NCBI GenBank assembly: GCA_018661465.1
Contig: JABJIC010000032.1
Location: 56,297 to 120,296, forward strand
Reading direction: 5' to 3'
Origin: Gammaproteobacteria bacterium
Lineage (GTDB): Bacteria > Pseudomonadota > Gammaproteobacteria > Pseudomonadales > Pseudohongiellaceae
Length of the DNA: 64,000 bases
Shown here: positions 1-9,000 of the stretch, in pieces
Layout of the letters: each line of letters opens with the position of its first letter
Numbering within the stretch: position 1 is the first letter of the stretch
Position numbers and translations under genes: made by a program
Notes under the pieces: model-generated
The model's input: the letters and a program-made list of their open reading frames with translations, nothing else
Told to the model about the DNA's origin: nothing
Database searches by the model: none

Positions 1-24
1 TTGTTGCGTCAACTGGAGAGCTAA
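1..24 (+). CDS. 3' end of upstream gene, probably ribH (partial)
   Basis: Only the last seven codons and a TAA stop are present (residues LLRQLES). The nusB GTG start follows the stop immediately, and the nusB Shine-Dalgarno GGAG lies inside this tail. In many gammaproteobacteria the gene directly before nusB is ribH (lumazine synthase). The identity is inferred from gene order only; the tail is too short to recognise. Confidence 0.45.
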   Translation: MLRQLES

Positions 25-633
25 GTGAGTCCGGCAAAGAAAAGTACTGCATCGAAATCCCCGGATTCAGACTCTCCTTCGTCAAAGAAAGAGAGCAGCA
101 AAAAAAAATCCCCCAATATAAATAAAGAACTAAAAGAAGCGCCAAAAAAGGCAGCAAAAAAGTCGCCAAAGAAGCCACCCAAAAAAGTCCCTCTGTCTCA
201 GCGACGATTGGCTCGAAAATTGGTTTTGCAGGCACTCTACCAATGGCAACTTGCGGAAGCTGACCCCAAGGAAATTGAATCTCAATTTCGTGAAGAAACC
301 ACAGACAAAGTGGATTGGGCTTATTTCAAGGAAGTTTTCTACGCAATCCCCAAGCAAATTGATCCGTTGGAGGCGCACTTTCAGCCTCTGCTGGACAGAG
401 ACATCAACTCCCTGGATCCAATCGAAAGAGCATTGCTCTATCTTGGGACTTACGAGCTGGCCCATCGCGTCGACGTGCCTTACCGGGTGGTAATCAATGA
501 ATGCGTAGAATTGGCGAAAGTTTTTGGTGCCACCGAGAGTCACAAATACATAAACGGTATTTTGGATAAGTTGGCAACAGTGTTACGGGAAGCAGAAACT
601 AGCGCATACCGTAAGAAGCCTCAAAGAAAATAG
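25..633 (+). CDS. nusB: Transcription antitermination factor NusB with Lys-rich N-terminal extension
   Basis: NusB binds boxA RNA with S10 (NusE) and promotes antitermination, chiefly on rRNA operons. Residues about 58-190 form the helical NusB domain, with the typical RKLVLQALYQWQ start, the DPIERALL segment and the VINECVELAK helix. The GTG start is supported by GGAG six bases upstream and by abutting the previous stop; no other in-frame start precedes the domain. The protein is 202 aa, against roughly 140-160 for most homologues. The extra 50-odd residues are almost all Lys, Ser and Pro, look disordered, and could contact RNA; that role is inference. It is probably cotranscribed with the upstream gene and with thiL. 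Confidence 0.95.
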   Translation: MSPAKKSTASKSPDSDSPSSKKESSKKKSPNINKELKEAPKKAAKKSPKKPPKKVPLSQRRLARKLVLQALYQWQLAEADPKEIESQFREETTDKVDWAYFKEVFYAIPKQIDPLEAHFQPLLDRDINSLDPIERALLYLGTYELAHRVDVPYRVVINECVELAKVFGATESHKYINGILDKLATVLREAETSAYRKKPQRK

Positions 634-670
634 AAAGAAAAATAGAAAGAAAAATAGAAAGAAAAATAGA
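631..670 (+). repeat. 12-bp tandem repeat carrying repeated stop codons
   Basis: The unit TAGAAAGAAAAA occurs three times in a row, beginning with the nusB stop codon, followed by a partial copy. The unit is a multiple of three, so TAG recurs in the nusB frame at 631, 643, 655 and 667. It looks like replication slippage over the gene end. Confidence 0.85.
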
Positions 671-769
671 TAACAAATAGGCTGAGCCTGAAAGGCAGCC
701 TGAGAACACGTCAGCCAGAAAAATCTAAGCAAAAACTCCTAATAGAAATCCGGGTCACGAGACAGCCAG

Positions 770-1789
770 ATGTCAGCTTCAGAATTCGAGATAATTCAGC
801 GTTACTTTGCCGAATCCGGGCTCGATTTTTCAAGACAGGGGGTGGAGCTTGGAATTGGCGATGATGCAGCACTGCTTACGCTTCACCAAGATTCAAACTT
901 GGCGATCTCCATGGACGTTCTAGTTGAAAACGTCCATTTCCCGGAGGGAGCTGATCCCGCTCTAATTGCTAATCGCGCCCTGGCTGTAAATCTTAGTGAT
1001 CTCGCCGCAATGGCGGCACAGCCATTATGCTTTACCCTGGGATTGGTTTTAGCCGAACGCGATGAAAAGTGGCTTGAGCATTTTAGTAAGGGCTTGTTGG
1101 CACTGGCCAAGAAATTTAACTGTCCTCTTGTTGGGGGAGATACTACGAAGTGTTCACCCGAATCAGCTAATACCAGTATCAGTATTCAAGTTCATGGGAT
1201 TTGTAGCAAGAACAAAGCTAGCCTGCGAAGTGGTGCGAATCCAGGCGATAAGATATATGTGAGTGGCAAACTGGGAGATGGAGCGATAGCTTTGCTTTCT
1301 CTTGATTTACAGTCCCATCTCCCAGACTCGTTTCAATTGCAGAATTCGGAATTGCCTGAGTCTTGCAAGCAGTATTTCTCAGATGCCTATTACCGGCCTC
1401 AGCCCAGAATTGCTCTGGCCTTGGCTATCCGAGAATTGATTACTAGCAGTATTGATATTTCCGATGGCTTGCTAGGGGATTTGGGGCATATCACAAGTGC
1501 CAGTAATTGCGGTGCCAAACTGATCTTGGCGGAACTGCCCGTTTCGGAATCCGCCAGATGCTGTGTCAGCGAAGATAATCAAGTTAAGGCTGCTCTGTTC
1601 GGAGGCGATGATTACGAACTCTGTTTCACGGTTCCGCCTGTTCATTGCGCTGAAGTGGAGAAAATTGCTTCTGGACTAGGTGAGGAATTAAGCTGTATCG
1701 GTGAAATTGTAGGCGGAAATCAGATAAGCTGCTTTGATCACTCAGGCTCGGAACGCGTTTTTGAAAATCATTCTTACCAGCATTTCTAG
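770..1789 (+). CDS. thiL: Thiamine-monophosphate kinase
   Basis: ThiL phosphorylates thiamine monophosphate to thiamine pyrophosphate with ATP, the last step of cofactor synthesis, in the cytosol. The N-terminal AIR-synthase-like domain has GIGDDAAL at about residues 27-34, SMDVLVENVHF near 47-57 and a GGDTT metal/ATP motif near 121. The C-terminal half has DISDGLLGDLGH and FGGDDYELCFT. The length of 339 aa is normal to slightly long. The place after nusB and before pgpA is the standard order. No TPP riboswitch was recognised in the 136-base gap upstream, which begins with the 12-bp repeat. Confidence 0.95.
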   Translation: MSASEFEIIQRYFAESGLDFSRQGVELGIGDDAALLTLHQDSNLAISMDVLVENVHFPEGADPALIANRALAVNLSDLAAMAAQPLCFTLGLVLAERDEKWLEHFSKGLLALAKKFNCPLVGGDTTKCSPESANTSISIQVHGICSKNKASLRSGANPGDKIYVSGKLGDGAIALLSLDLQSHLPDSFQLQNSELPESCKQYFSDAYYRPQPRIALALAIRELITSSIDISDGLLGDLGHITSASNCGAKLILAELPVSESARCCVSEDNQVKAALFGGDDYELCFTVPPVHCAEVEKIASGLGEELSCIGEIVGGNQISCFDHSGSERVFENHSYQHF

Positions 1790-1874
1790 AATGGTAGAGA
1801 CTGCTTGCTGGGGTTTTGATGGGCTTTTTCTAGCCTTTCATTAAGCTCATATTGAAGTACAGGAATATAAATAG

Positions 1875-2351
1875 ATGGTGAACAAGGTAAAATCGATCTG
1901 GCGAAATCCGGTCCATATAGTGGCCTTTGGTTTCGGCAGCGGCACAGCTCCCAAGGCTCCTGGCACTGCTGGGACACTGTTGGCTATGGTGATTTATTTA
2001 TTGCTGCCACCTATCCCGCCAATGATATATGGCTTATTGCTGATATTTTTCTTTGTTATTGGTATCTGGATTTGCGGTAAAACCGCTGAAGATCTGGGAG
2101 TTCATGACCACGGCGGCATCGTTTGGGACGAGTTCGTCGGCTATTGGCTCACCATGTTTATGGCTCCTCAGGGTTGGGTCTGGGCGCTGATTGGCTTTGG
2201 CTTGTTCAGGCTGCTGGATATTGTTAAACCCTGGCCAATTAGTTGGGCAGATAAACAGCTCAAGGGCGGCACAGGAATCATGCTAGATGATGTTTTAGCA
2301 GGTATAATGGCCGCCCTGTGCATTCAGGCCATCGTTATATTGATGCCTTGA
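1875..2351 (+). CDS. pgpA: Phosphatidylglycerophosphatase A
   Basis: PgpA removes phosphate from phosphatidylglycerol phosphate to give phosphatidylglycerol in the inner membrane. Motifs visible are GSGTAPKAPGTAGTL near residues 22-36, the acidic VWDEFVGYW stretch and KGGTGIMLDDVLAG near the C terminus, with about four hydrophobic segments. The length of 158 aa is typical. AGGA lies about 11 bases before the ATG. The thiL-pgpA arrangement supports the call. Confidence 0.93.
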   Translation: MVNKVKSIWRNPVHIVAFGFGSGTAPKAPGTAGTLLAMVIYLLLPPIPPMIYGLLLIFFFVIGIWICGKTAEDLGVHDHGGIVWDEFVGYWLTMFMAPQGWVWALIGFGLFRLLDIVKPWPISWADKQLKGGTGIMLDDVLAGIMAALCIQAIVILMP

Positions 2352-2377
2352 TGGGCTTTTTATGGATAGATACGCAC

Positions 2378-2433
2378 TTAAGACCAGAGTTAAGACCAGA
2401 GTTAAGACCACAGTTAAGACCACAGTTAGAACC
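2378..2433 (+). repeat. 12-bp tandem repeat upstream of ribA
   Basis: There are four head-to-tail copies of TTAAGACCAGAG/TTAAGACCACAG (2378-2389, 2390-2401, 2402-2413, 2414-2425) and a degenerate fifth beginning TTAGAACC. Copies 1-2 and 3-4 form matching pairs, which suggests stepwise duplication. It lies in the pgpA-ribA spacer, ending about 45 bases before the ribA start. Confidence 0.85.
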
Positions 2434-2478
2434 ATGGTTTTGTAGATAGATTTTGCAGTTAAATGTAGGGGAATTTCC

Positions 2479-3063
2479 TTGTCAGTAACATTTGTGGCTT
2501 CAGCATCGCTTCCGACTCAATGGGGCCATTTCACCATCTATGGTTTCGAAGATAAGAGCAATGGCAAGGAACACGTGGCTCTCGCTCTTGGTGAAATTGA
2601 TCAGGAAGAGCCTCTCCTATGCCGTATCCATTCAGAGTGCCTTACAGGAGATTGCCTGTTCAGTCTGCGCTGCGATTGCGGGCCACAATTACAGACCGCA
2701 ATGCAAGCAATAGGCAAGGAAGGTAGAGGCTTGATTCTTTATCTTCGTCAGGAAGGTCGTGGAATTGGCTTGCTCAATAAAATTAAGGCTTATTCTTTGC
2801 AAGACTCAGGCGCCGACACCGTAGAAGCCAATGTTCAATTGGGGTTCGAGCCGGACAGCCGAGAGTATCAAATCTGTAAACCAATGCTGGACTACTTTCA
2901 TATTAAAAGCGTTAGGATTATGACTAATAATCCAAGCAAGGTTGATGCTTTGAAAGATATGGGAATTGATGTGGCAGAGATTGTTCCTATCCATACCGAG
3001 GCTAATCCTCACAACGAAAGTTATCTTTCGGTGAAAGTAAACAAAATGGGCCATATCAAATAG
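2479..3063 (+). CDS. ribA: GTP cyclohydrolase II
   Basis: RibA opens GTP to 2,5-diamino-6-ribosylamino-4(3H)-pyrimidinone 5'-phosphate, the first step of riboflavin synthesis. The zinc cysteines fall at C54, C65 and C67, as in E. coli RibA, within [18 protein letters not shown]. The [10 protein letters not shown] segment carries the catalytic Arg region. The protein is 194 aa and stand-alone (no RibB domain). The start is TTG at 2479, preceded by AGGGGAA at good spacing. No FMN riboswitch was recognised in the 127-base upstream gap. Confidence 0.95.
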   Translation: MSVTFVASASLPTQWGHFTIYGFEDKSNGKEHVALALGEIDQEEPLLCRIHSECLTGDCLFSLRCDCGPQLQTAMQAIGKEGRGLILYLRQEGRGIGLLNKIKAYSLQDSGADTVEANVQLGFEPDSREYQICKPMLDYFHIKSVRIMTNNPSKVDALKDMGIDVAEIVPIHTEANPHNESYLSVKVNKMGHIK

Positions 3064-3094
3064 CCGGCCATTCTTTTCATAAGTGGAGTGGAGC

Positions 3095-3757
3095 TTGTCC
3101 AATCGTAAGAAAATAATCGTTGATCTGTTGCGACACGGTGAGCCAGAAGGTGGAGACATTCTTCGTGGCCGAGTTGATCCCATTCTTACCAATCTCGGTT
3201 GGGAGCAAATGCAACAAGCTGCCGCGCTCACAAGTAAGCAGGCAATTTCCCCCCTAACACCTAAGTGGACCCACGTCGTTTCATCGCCTTTGCAACGCTG
3301 CAAGCATTTTGCGGAGCTAGTCTCAGACCGTTTTGGATATGAACTAAATGAGTCTGAGAACTGGCTGGAAATAGATTATGGTGATTGGGATGGGTTACCC
3401 ATAGAGCAGTGGCGAGAATTGGCAGCGGATCAGTTCAGAGAATTTCGCAAAGATATGTCGAAACTAGCTCCACCTGGTGGTGAGGACTTTATCAGTTTCA
3501 AGGATCGAATCCTTGCGGCCTGGAAAGATTTGGCAGAGCTGGATAATGATAGTCACGTCTTGGTGGTAACCCACGGTGGCGTAATGCGTGTGGTGCTGCC
3601 ATCGGTTCTCGGCATGCCGCTAAACAGAAGCTTTCCTCTGCATATTCCCTTCGCTTGCTTGAGCAGGATACGTCTGGACGTTGTGGAGGAGGGCAATGAC
3701 AAAAAAGTTTCGGCGAGCCTGCTATTTCACAATGGTGCGGAATACGTGACTGGCTGA
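3095..3757 (+). CDS. Histidine phosphatase family protein (CobC/phosphoglycerate mutase-like)
   Basis: This is a member of the branch-2 histidine phosphatase fold. The phosphoacceptor RHGE is near the N terminus, a central acidic EIDYGDWDG follows, and the second histidine is in VVTHGGVMR. A TTG start at 3095 is preferred because GGAG sits six bases upstream; a GTG at 3083 would add four residues but has no ribosome site. Substrates in this family vary. The adjacent convergent cobalamin genes make an alpha-ribazole phosphatase (CobC-like) role possible but unproven. Confidence 0.8.
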   Translation: MSNRKKIIVDLLRHGEPEGGDILRGRVDPILTNLGWEQMQQAAALTSKQAISPLTPKWTHVVSSPLQRCKHFAELVSDRFGYELNESENWLEIDYGDWDGLPIEQWRELAADQFREFRKDMSKLAPPGGEDFISFKDRILAAWKDLAELDNDSHVLVVTHGGVMRVVLPSVLGMPLNRSFPLHIPFACLSRIRLDVVEEGNDKKVSASLLFHNGAEYVTG

Positions 3758-3832
3758 TTTCTTTCTCACTCACTATTTCTAAAACGTAATTCTCAGCAAA
3801 CTAAAAACCTGCAAGCCAAGATCATCGATTGC

Positions 3833-4738
3833 TCAACGAGCAGAATCGATCTGCTCACAGAGCATTTCAGCTCCCTGCAAGGCCCGAAGAGTGGGGCGCA
3901 TTACCAGATCAGGCGGAACAAAAAACAAACTCTCCTGGGCAACCGCTGTTAGTCCATTCCATTCTTTCCAGTCGTCCAGCCAGGCAGGCCGCTGATCGTC
4001 CGCTCCACTGGCAACTATGATCTCAGGATTACGATTCAGAACGGCTTCTTCGCTCACCTTTGGTGCTTTTTGTTGAATGTCAGCAAAAATATTTCTACCA
4101 CCGCAAAGCTCAATGATGTCATTGATAAGCTCGTCACCACCGACGCTTATTAGCGGGGCATTCCATATTTGATAAAAAGTACTAAGAATGGGCCTACTTC
4201 CATATACTGATTGTAATGATTGGTATTGATTGCGAAAATCATTTGCTACATCTTGGGCTTTGTTGTCCTCTGCAGTAAGCCTTCCGAGTTTCTCGATCAG
4301 CGAAGGGATATCTTCGAGCGCCTGGGTTTCTGCCATGAAAACCGTGTAACCCATTTCTTTCAGTCTCGCCACTGAGCCTCTGGGGTTGCCAGTTACCCAG
4401 GCTAAGATCAGATCAGGGTCAATTTCAATAATGCGCTCCATATCCAAGCGGTCATGACGCCCTATTATTGGAATGGTCAAGGCAGCAGGGGGGAAGTCGC
4501 TGAATTCGACGACTCCTTCAATGCGATTTCCTGCATCAATGCTGAACAGTAATTCGGTGAGAGCAGGGGCCAGACTTATGATTCTTGTGGCTGGCTCGGA
4601 AAGGGTTACTACTGTGTCTTCGTCATCCACAACGCTTATGTTTTGGGCGCTGGCATGTACGGAGACGAGAAAAAACATAAAGACAAACAGGAGTCTGGGG
4701 GAAAGCTTGTGTAATCCTATTGTCCCAATAGTACTCAT
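3833..4738 (-). CDS. btuF: BtuF-like cobalamin/metal-chelate periplasmic binding protein
   Basis: This is an ABC-importer substrate-binding protein of the BtuF/FhuD type: two lobes joined by a long helix. A signal peptide covers about residues 1-32 (LLFVFMFFLVSVHASAQ). The domain begins at ATRIISLAPALTELLF and continues with EIDPDLILAW, and the C-terminal lobe includes GGDELINDIIELCGG. It is 301 aa. The ATG overlaps the cobO stop by one base, so the two are cotranscribed. That coupling to a corrinoid adenosyltransferase suggests vitamin B12 as ligand. No permease or ATPase partner is nearby. Confidence 0.78.
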   Translation of the reverse strand: MSTIGTIGLHKLSPRLLFVFMFFLVSVHASAQNISVVDDEDTVVTLSEPATRIISLAPALTELLFSIDAGNRIEGVVEFSDFPPAALTIPIIGRHDRLDMERIIEIDPDLILAWVTGNPRGSVARLKEMGYTVFMAETQALEDIPSLIEKLGRLTAEDNKAQDVANDFRNQYQSLQSVYGSRPILSTFYQIWNAPLISVGGDELINDIIELCGGRNIFADIQQKAPKVSEEAVLNRNPEIIVASGADDQRPAWLDDWKEWNGLTAVAQESLFFVPPDLVMRPTLRALQGAEMLCEQIDSAR

Positions 4739-5346
4739 TAGTAGTCGATGCCTTTCTGAACTTTCACGCCTTCGTAAAATGCATGTTTACTGTCTCCCAG
4801 TTCAGTGACAGTGTCAGCAATCTCGATTAATTCCTTGGCAGCATTTCGTCCGGTTACCACAACGTGTTGCATTGGGGGTCTATTTTCCAGAGCGGCGAGC
4901 ACCATTTCCTTGTCTAGATATCCGTAGGTGAGCATGTAGGTAAGCTCATCGAGAATGACAACCTTTGTTTCTTCGTCGCTTAGTAATCTTGCCGCTTCTT
5001 TCCAGGTGCGCTCTGCTGCAGCAATGTCTTTCTCGCGATCCTGTGTCTCCCAGGTGAATCCGGTATTCATTACATGAAACTCAACAAGGGGATTGTCCTG
5101 AAACAATATCTGCTCACCACATTCCCACTGTCCCTTTATAAATTGAATCACTCCGCAACGAAGACCATGACCCACACTGCGAGCTAGCATGCCGAAGGCA
5201 GATGAACTCTTGCCTTTCCCATTGCCGGTCAGAACGACAAGAAGACCCTTATCGATAGTGGCTTCAGCTATCTTGCCATCGATATGTTCTTTCTTCCGCT
5301 GCATCGCTTTCTTATGGCGTTGATTGCGTTCTTCTTCCTTGGACAT
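4738..5346 (-). CDS. cobO: Cob(I)yrinic acid a,c-diamide adenosyltransferase
   Basis: CobO/BtuR transfers the adenosyl group of ATP to cob(I)alamin or cobyrinic acid diamide to make the coenzyme form. The Walker A-like TGNGKGKSSSAFG and the later VILDELTYMLTYGYL are diagnostic. The start at 5346 (MSKEEERNQ) matches the usual BtuR N terminus and has an AAGAGA site; an upstream ATG at 5379 would add 11 residues. The protein is about 202 aa. It is translationally coupled to the BtuF-like gene, which fits a cobalamin salvage unit. Confidence 0.92.
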   Translation of the reverse strand: MSKEEERNQRHKKAMQRKKEHIDGKIAEATIDKGLLVVLTGNGKGKSSSAFGMLARSVGHGLRCGVIQFIKGQWECGEQILFQDNPLVEFHVMNTGFTWETQDREKDIAAAERTWKEAARLLSDEETKVVILDELTYMLTYGYLDKEMVLAALENRPPMQHVVVTGRNAAKELIEIADTVTELGDSKHAFYEGVKVQKGIDY

Positions 5347-5498
5347 TCTCTTGGGCACCTTTTTGAAAAACAGTTCCATTGCTTACTTGGCTTGATGGGC
5401 GATTTGAAATCTCCCTGTCTCTTTATTGCGAAGCATTGTGGGGAGTTATGTATCTCCTGGTTCCACATGAATTGACAAAAAAGAGCGAGGAAAACAGT

Positions 5499-7463
5499 TT
5501 ATACCGCTTCAGATTGAATCTTACAGTCTTTTAATTTTTTCTTAATTGCACTGGCAATACTGTCATGGTCCAGTTCTATCGCCGCCAGCATTTCCGGAAC
5601 TTTGCCATGCTCGAGGAAGGAGTCTGGTAAACCAAGATTCAGAACGGGTATTTGATAATTGGCTTTTAGCAGGTATTCATTTACGGCCGAACCTGCGCCA
5701 CCCTGAATTGTATTTTCTTCGATGGTAACTAACAATTCATGACTGGCAGCCATGTCGCCGATTGTGGCTTCATCGATGGGCTTAACAAATCGCATATCAA
5801 TTACTGTGGCATTGAGCGCGTTAGCTGCTTCCAGCGCAGGGGCAACCATGCTGCCGAAGGCGAGAATGGCTACAGATTTGCCGCGGCGTCTTTCGACTCC
5901 TTTGCCGATTTCTACGGGGTCTAGCGAGTTATTCACTTCGACGCCAGTTCCTTTTCCTCTCGGATAACGCACCGCGCTGGGGCCTATATGATGATAGGCG
6001 GTATTCAATAGCAGGTGAGTTTCGTTTTCATCGCTGGGAGCCATCACCAGCATGTTCGGGATACAGCGCAGAAAACTCAAATCGAAACTTCCAGCATGTG
6101 TGGGACCATCTTCGCCTACCAGACCTGCTCGATCGATGGCGAAAAGAACGTTAAGATTCTGCAGTGCTACGTCATGTATCAGCTGATCATAGGCGCGTTG
6201 AAGAAAGGTCGAGTAGATTGCGACTACGGGCTTCATCCCTTCACAGGCGAGACCGGCAGCATAAGTGACGGAATGTTGTTCCGCTATGGCAACATCATGG
6301 AAGCGCTCTGGAAATTGCTCGGCGAAACCGTTCATGCCGGAACCTTCTCCCATAGCCGGTGTAATACCGACAATATCTTTGTCAATTTCAGCGACTTTGC
6401 AGATCCAGTTTCCAAAAACCTGCGAATAGGTGGGCGAAGGTTTGCGAATAGCCTGAGTACTCTCTTTGACAGGCTGATCGGTCTGCGTTCTTTGTTCCGA
6501 TTCCGGCTCCAATTCTGTTTTCGCTTCAACCGGTAGGTCAATCTTACTCATGGCGTGCATGCCGAAAGGATCGTTCTCAGATTCGGTATACCCTTTGCCC
6601 TTTTGCGTAACGATGTGAAGCAATTTGGGTCCGCGCAAAGTTTTTATATTACTCAGGATTTCTACCAGTCTACTGGTGTCATGACCATCAATGAGGCCGA
6701 TGTAGTTAAACCCAATCTCTTCGAAAAGAGTGCCAGGTGACACCATTCCCTTCATATATTCTTCGGCGCGATGTGCCGCTTTCAAAGCAGGTGGAATTTT
6801 TGACAGTACGCGCTTGCTTCCGCTTCGAATGAAATTATAAGGCTTGCTGGCCCACATTCTTGCGAAGTAACTGGAGAGCCCTCCTACATTCTTGGAGATG
6901 GACATATTGTTATCGTTGAGGATCACCAGAATATTGTCATCCAGATGTCCCGCGTGATTTAGAGCTTCGAATGCCATCCCGGCTGTCATGGCTCCATCGC
7001 CAATGACCGCTATATTGTGCCGGTCTTCACCTTTCATTCGAGAGGCACTCATCATTCCTAAGACAGCAGAGATTGATGTGCTTGAATGGCCAACACCAAA
7101 TGCATCGTATGCACTTTCACTTCGGCTTGGGAATGGCGTTAGACCGCCGGGTTGACGCATAGTCAGCATCTGATCTCGTCGACCCGTTAGTATTTTATGA
7201 GGATAGGTTTGATGTCCTACATCCCAGACAAGACGATCATCGGGCGTATTGAAAACATAGTGCAGGGCGATAGTGAGCTCGACTACACCTAGCCCAGCGC
7301 CAAAATGACCACCGGTCTGACCCACAGAGTAGAGCAGGAAATGACGCAGCTCATCCGCAAGTTGGGGAAGCTGACCAATTTCCAGTTCTTTCAGCTCAGA
7401 GGGATCATTAACCTGATCCAGCAAGGGAGTCTCCGGCCTGCTTAAGGGTATTTCGTCTAACAT
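5499..7463 (-). CDS. dxs: 1-deoxy-D-xylulose-5-phosphate synthase
   Basis: DXS condenses pyruvate and glyceraldehyde-3-phosphate using thiamine diphosphate, feeding the MEP isoprenoid pathway and thiamine and pyridoxal synthesis. Seen are [17 protein letters not shown], the ThDP motif [18 protein letters not shown], and [15 protein letters not shown] with the catalytic Glu. The C-terminal transketolase domain ends normally. It is 654 aa, slightly long. A Glu/Gln/Thr-rich linker of about 30 residues near position 320-345 separates the domains. It follows ispA by 100 bases. Confidence 0.97.
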   Translation of the reverse strand: MLDEIPLSRPETPLLDQVNDPSELKELEIGQLPQLADELRHFLLYSVGQTGGHFGAGLGVVELTIALHYVFNTPDDRLVWDVGHQTYPHKILTGRRDQMLTMRQPGGLTPFPSRSESAYDAFGVGHSSTSISAVLGMMSASRMKGEDRHNIAVIGDGAMTAGMAFEALNHAGHLDDNILVILNDNNMSISKNVGGLSSYFARMWASKPYNFIRSGSKRVLSKIPPALKAAHRAEEYMKGMVSPGTLFEEIGFNYIGLIDGHDTSRLVEILSNIKTLRGPKLLHIVTQKGKGYTESENDPFGMHAMSKIDLPVEAKTELEPESEQRTQTDQPVKESTQAIRKPSPTYSQVFGNWICKVAEIDKDIVGITPAMGEGSGMNGFAEQFPERFHDVAIAEQHSVTYAAGLACEGMKPVVAIYSTFLQRAYDQLIHDVALQNLNVLFAIDRAGLVGEDGPTHAGSFDLSFLRCIPNMLVMAPSDENETHLLLNTAYHHIGPSAVRYPRGKGTGVEVNNSLDPVEIGKGVERRRGKSVAILAFGSMVAPALEAANALNATVIDMRFVKPIDEATIGDMAASHELLVTIEENTIQGGAGSAVNEYLLKANYQIPVLNLGLPDSFLEHGKVPEMLAAIELDHDSIASAIKKKLKDCKIQSEAV

Positions 7464-7563
7464 TCTTTCTTAAAGCTCCAGTGTTTCTTTTCTACGTTAT
7501 TCATTATTCGTGGCAAAATGTTTGGGGAAGCGAAGGCAGCTATCACCCAACATTAAAGGCCAA

Positions 7564-8463
7564 TCAATGGATTCTCTCTATTACATAGACAGCCAATTCG
7601 CGCAAATAGTCCGCATCTTCGGAAAATTCACGCAACGAGGACACCGCCGAATCTGAGAGCTCTTGCGCTTTTTGATTCGCACCTTCCAATCCCAATAGCG
7701 ATACGTAAGTGGGCTTATTTTGCTCGCTGTCTGAACCCTGTGGTTTGCCCAGGGTCTCGGTGTCACCGGTTACATCGAGAATGTCATCATGAACTTGAAA
7801 GGCTAGCCCCAAATTGCTGGCATAGTTGTCCAGCGCTGCAAGCTGATCCTCGCTGATATCGGGATGGCTCAAGCCACCCATCACAACAGCGCTACGAATA
7901 AGCGCTCCGGTTTTCAGATTATGCATCTGCTGCATTTGTTCCAGCGTGAGGCTGACGCCTACCGCTTCGAAATCCAATATCTGACCGCCAACCATTCCAC
8001 AGGCACCAGATGCTTCGCTTAGCAGCTTCACCATCTGTAGTTGCCCTTCTGCTGTAATGCCTTGCTGAGAGCTAAGTATATTAAACGCCAATGCCTGCAG
8101 TGCGTCGCCTACTAGAATGGCAGTGGCCTCATCGTATTTTTTGTGAACTGTAGGCCGGCCACGTCGCAGGTCATCATCGTCCATGGCAGGCAAGTCGTCA
8201 TGCACCAGTGAGTAGGCATGGATAAGCTCAACCGCCGCAGCTGCTCCATCCGCTGCATTCAGCGTTCCTCCCACAGCGACAGCGCCAGCATAAGCCAATA
8301 CCGGTCGAATTCTTTTACCACCACCGAGGCAGGAGTATTCCATCGCTTCCTTAAGATTCTTGCCTGGAATATTTTTTTGCAGGTGCGAGCTCAGTTTGCC
8401 ATTAACCCGTTGTTGGCAATCTTGAAGGAAAGATTGCAGCGCTGTTGGTTGCTGAGAGTTCAT
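7564..8463 (-). CDS. ispA: Polyprenyl (farnesyl) diphosphate synthase
   Basis: IspA makes farnesyl diphosphate from IPP and DMAPP/GPP. The first Asp-rich motif is DDLPAMDDDDLRRGRPTVHK and the second is QVHDDILDVTGD. GGGKRIRP at the N terminus binds IPP. The length of 299 aa is typical. It sits 11 bases after xseB and upstream of dxs, the classic xseB-ispA-dxs operon. Confidence 0.96.
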   Translation of the reverse strand: MNSQQPTALQSFLQDCQQRVNGKLSSHLQKNIPGKNLKEAMEYSCLGGGKRIRPVLAYAGAVAVGGTLNAADGAAAAVELIHAYSLVHDDLPAMDDDDLRRGRPTVHKKYDEATAILVGDALQALAFNILSSQQGITAEGQLQMVKLLSEASGACGMVGGQILDFEAVGVSLTLEQMQQMHNLKTGALIRSAVVMGGLSHPDISEDQLAALDNYASNLGLAFQVHDDILDVTGDTETLGKPQGSDSEQNKPTYVSLLGLEGANQKAQELSDSAVSSLREFSEDADYLRELAVYVIERIH

Positions 8464-8474
8464 TTAATTCTGCT

Positions 8475-8714
8475 CTAGCCGTCTTCTTCAGCATCGAGGT
8501 CTTCAGTATCGCCATTGTCGCTGGTCAGCATCTTTACCTTCTGTTCGGCATTTTTCAACGCTGTTTGGCAGTCGCGAGTCAGCTTGATACCTTCCTCGAA
8601 GGCTTTTAGCGAATCTTCAAGGCTTAGCTCACCTTCTTCCATAGCGCTTACCAATTCCTCCAGGCTTTCAAGGGCCTGTTCGAAATCGAATGAATCTTGT
8701 TTCTTCTTGCTCAT
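8475..8714 (-). CDS. xseB: Exodeoxyribonuclease VII small subunit
   Basis: XseB partners with XseA to degrade single-stranded DNA. The core matches the family: FEQALESLEELVSAMEEGE, LEDSLKAFEEGIKLTRDC and LKNAEQKV. The start at 8714 (MSKKKQDSFDF) has AGGAAG just upstream; an ATG 30 bases earlier is less likely. It is 79 aa with a very acidic C-terminal tail, and is the first gene of the operon with ispA and dxs. Confidence 0.95.
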   Translation of the reverse strand: MSKKKQDSFDFEQALESLEELVSAMEEGELSLEDSLKAFEEGIKLTRDCQTALKNAEQKVKMLTSDNGDTEDLDAEEDG

Positions 8715-8794
8715 AGTCTTCCTGCCAATCAAATTAGCCAGCAAACCCCAGCTAAAAAAGGGGAGGGAGCTTCGAGGGCCACTGGGAATTGCAG

Positions 8795-8822
8795 ATTATA
8801 CGCCAAGCACCTGCTTTTTCAC
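8795..8822 (-). promoter_or_regulatory. Candidate sigma-70 promoter for xseB-ispA-dxs
   Basis: On the minus strand a perfect TATAAT (8800 down to 8795) is preceded, 16 bases upstream, by GTGAAA (4 of 6 matches to the -35 consensus). It lies about 80 bases before the xseB start and faces the operon. This is a consensus match only. Confidence 0.5.
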
Positions 8823-9000
8823 GTTTTATAGCCTTGTTAGAGCCTCATCTGCTTCGATTATTTGTCAAATAGGGGTAATATTCTTGAGCATGCACACAGC
8901 TCTTGGGGCTGGGAGATAGTTTGCTCACAGCTACTGTTGTTAGTCCGTAGGCTAGCAGGGTGGTGTTCCCAGCGAATAAGAAGAAAAAAACCAGGTACAT

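Noticed and set aside
634..769. Possible TPP riboswitch before thiL
   Set aside because: No conserved CUGAGA/ACCUGA-type elements were found in the gap.
2352..2478. Possible FMN riboswitch before ribA
   Set aside because: The gap is filled by the 12-bp tandem repeat and has no RFN-element motifs.
5380..5498. Possible cobalamin riboswitch before cobO
   Set aside because: The gap is only 119 bases and lacks a recognisable B12 box.
6015..6536. 173-aa plus-strand ORF opposite dxs
   Set aside because: Antisense to conserved dxs codons; no independent support.
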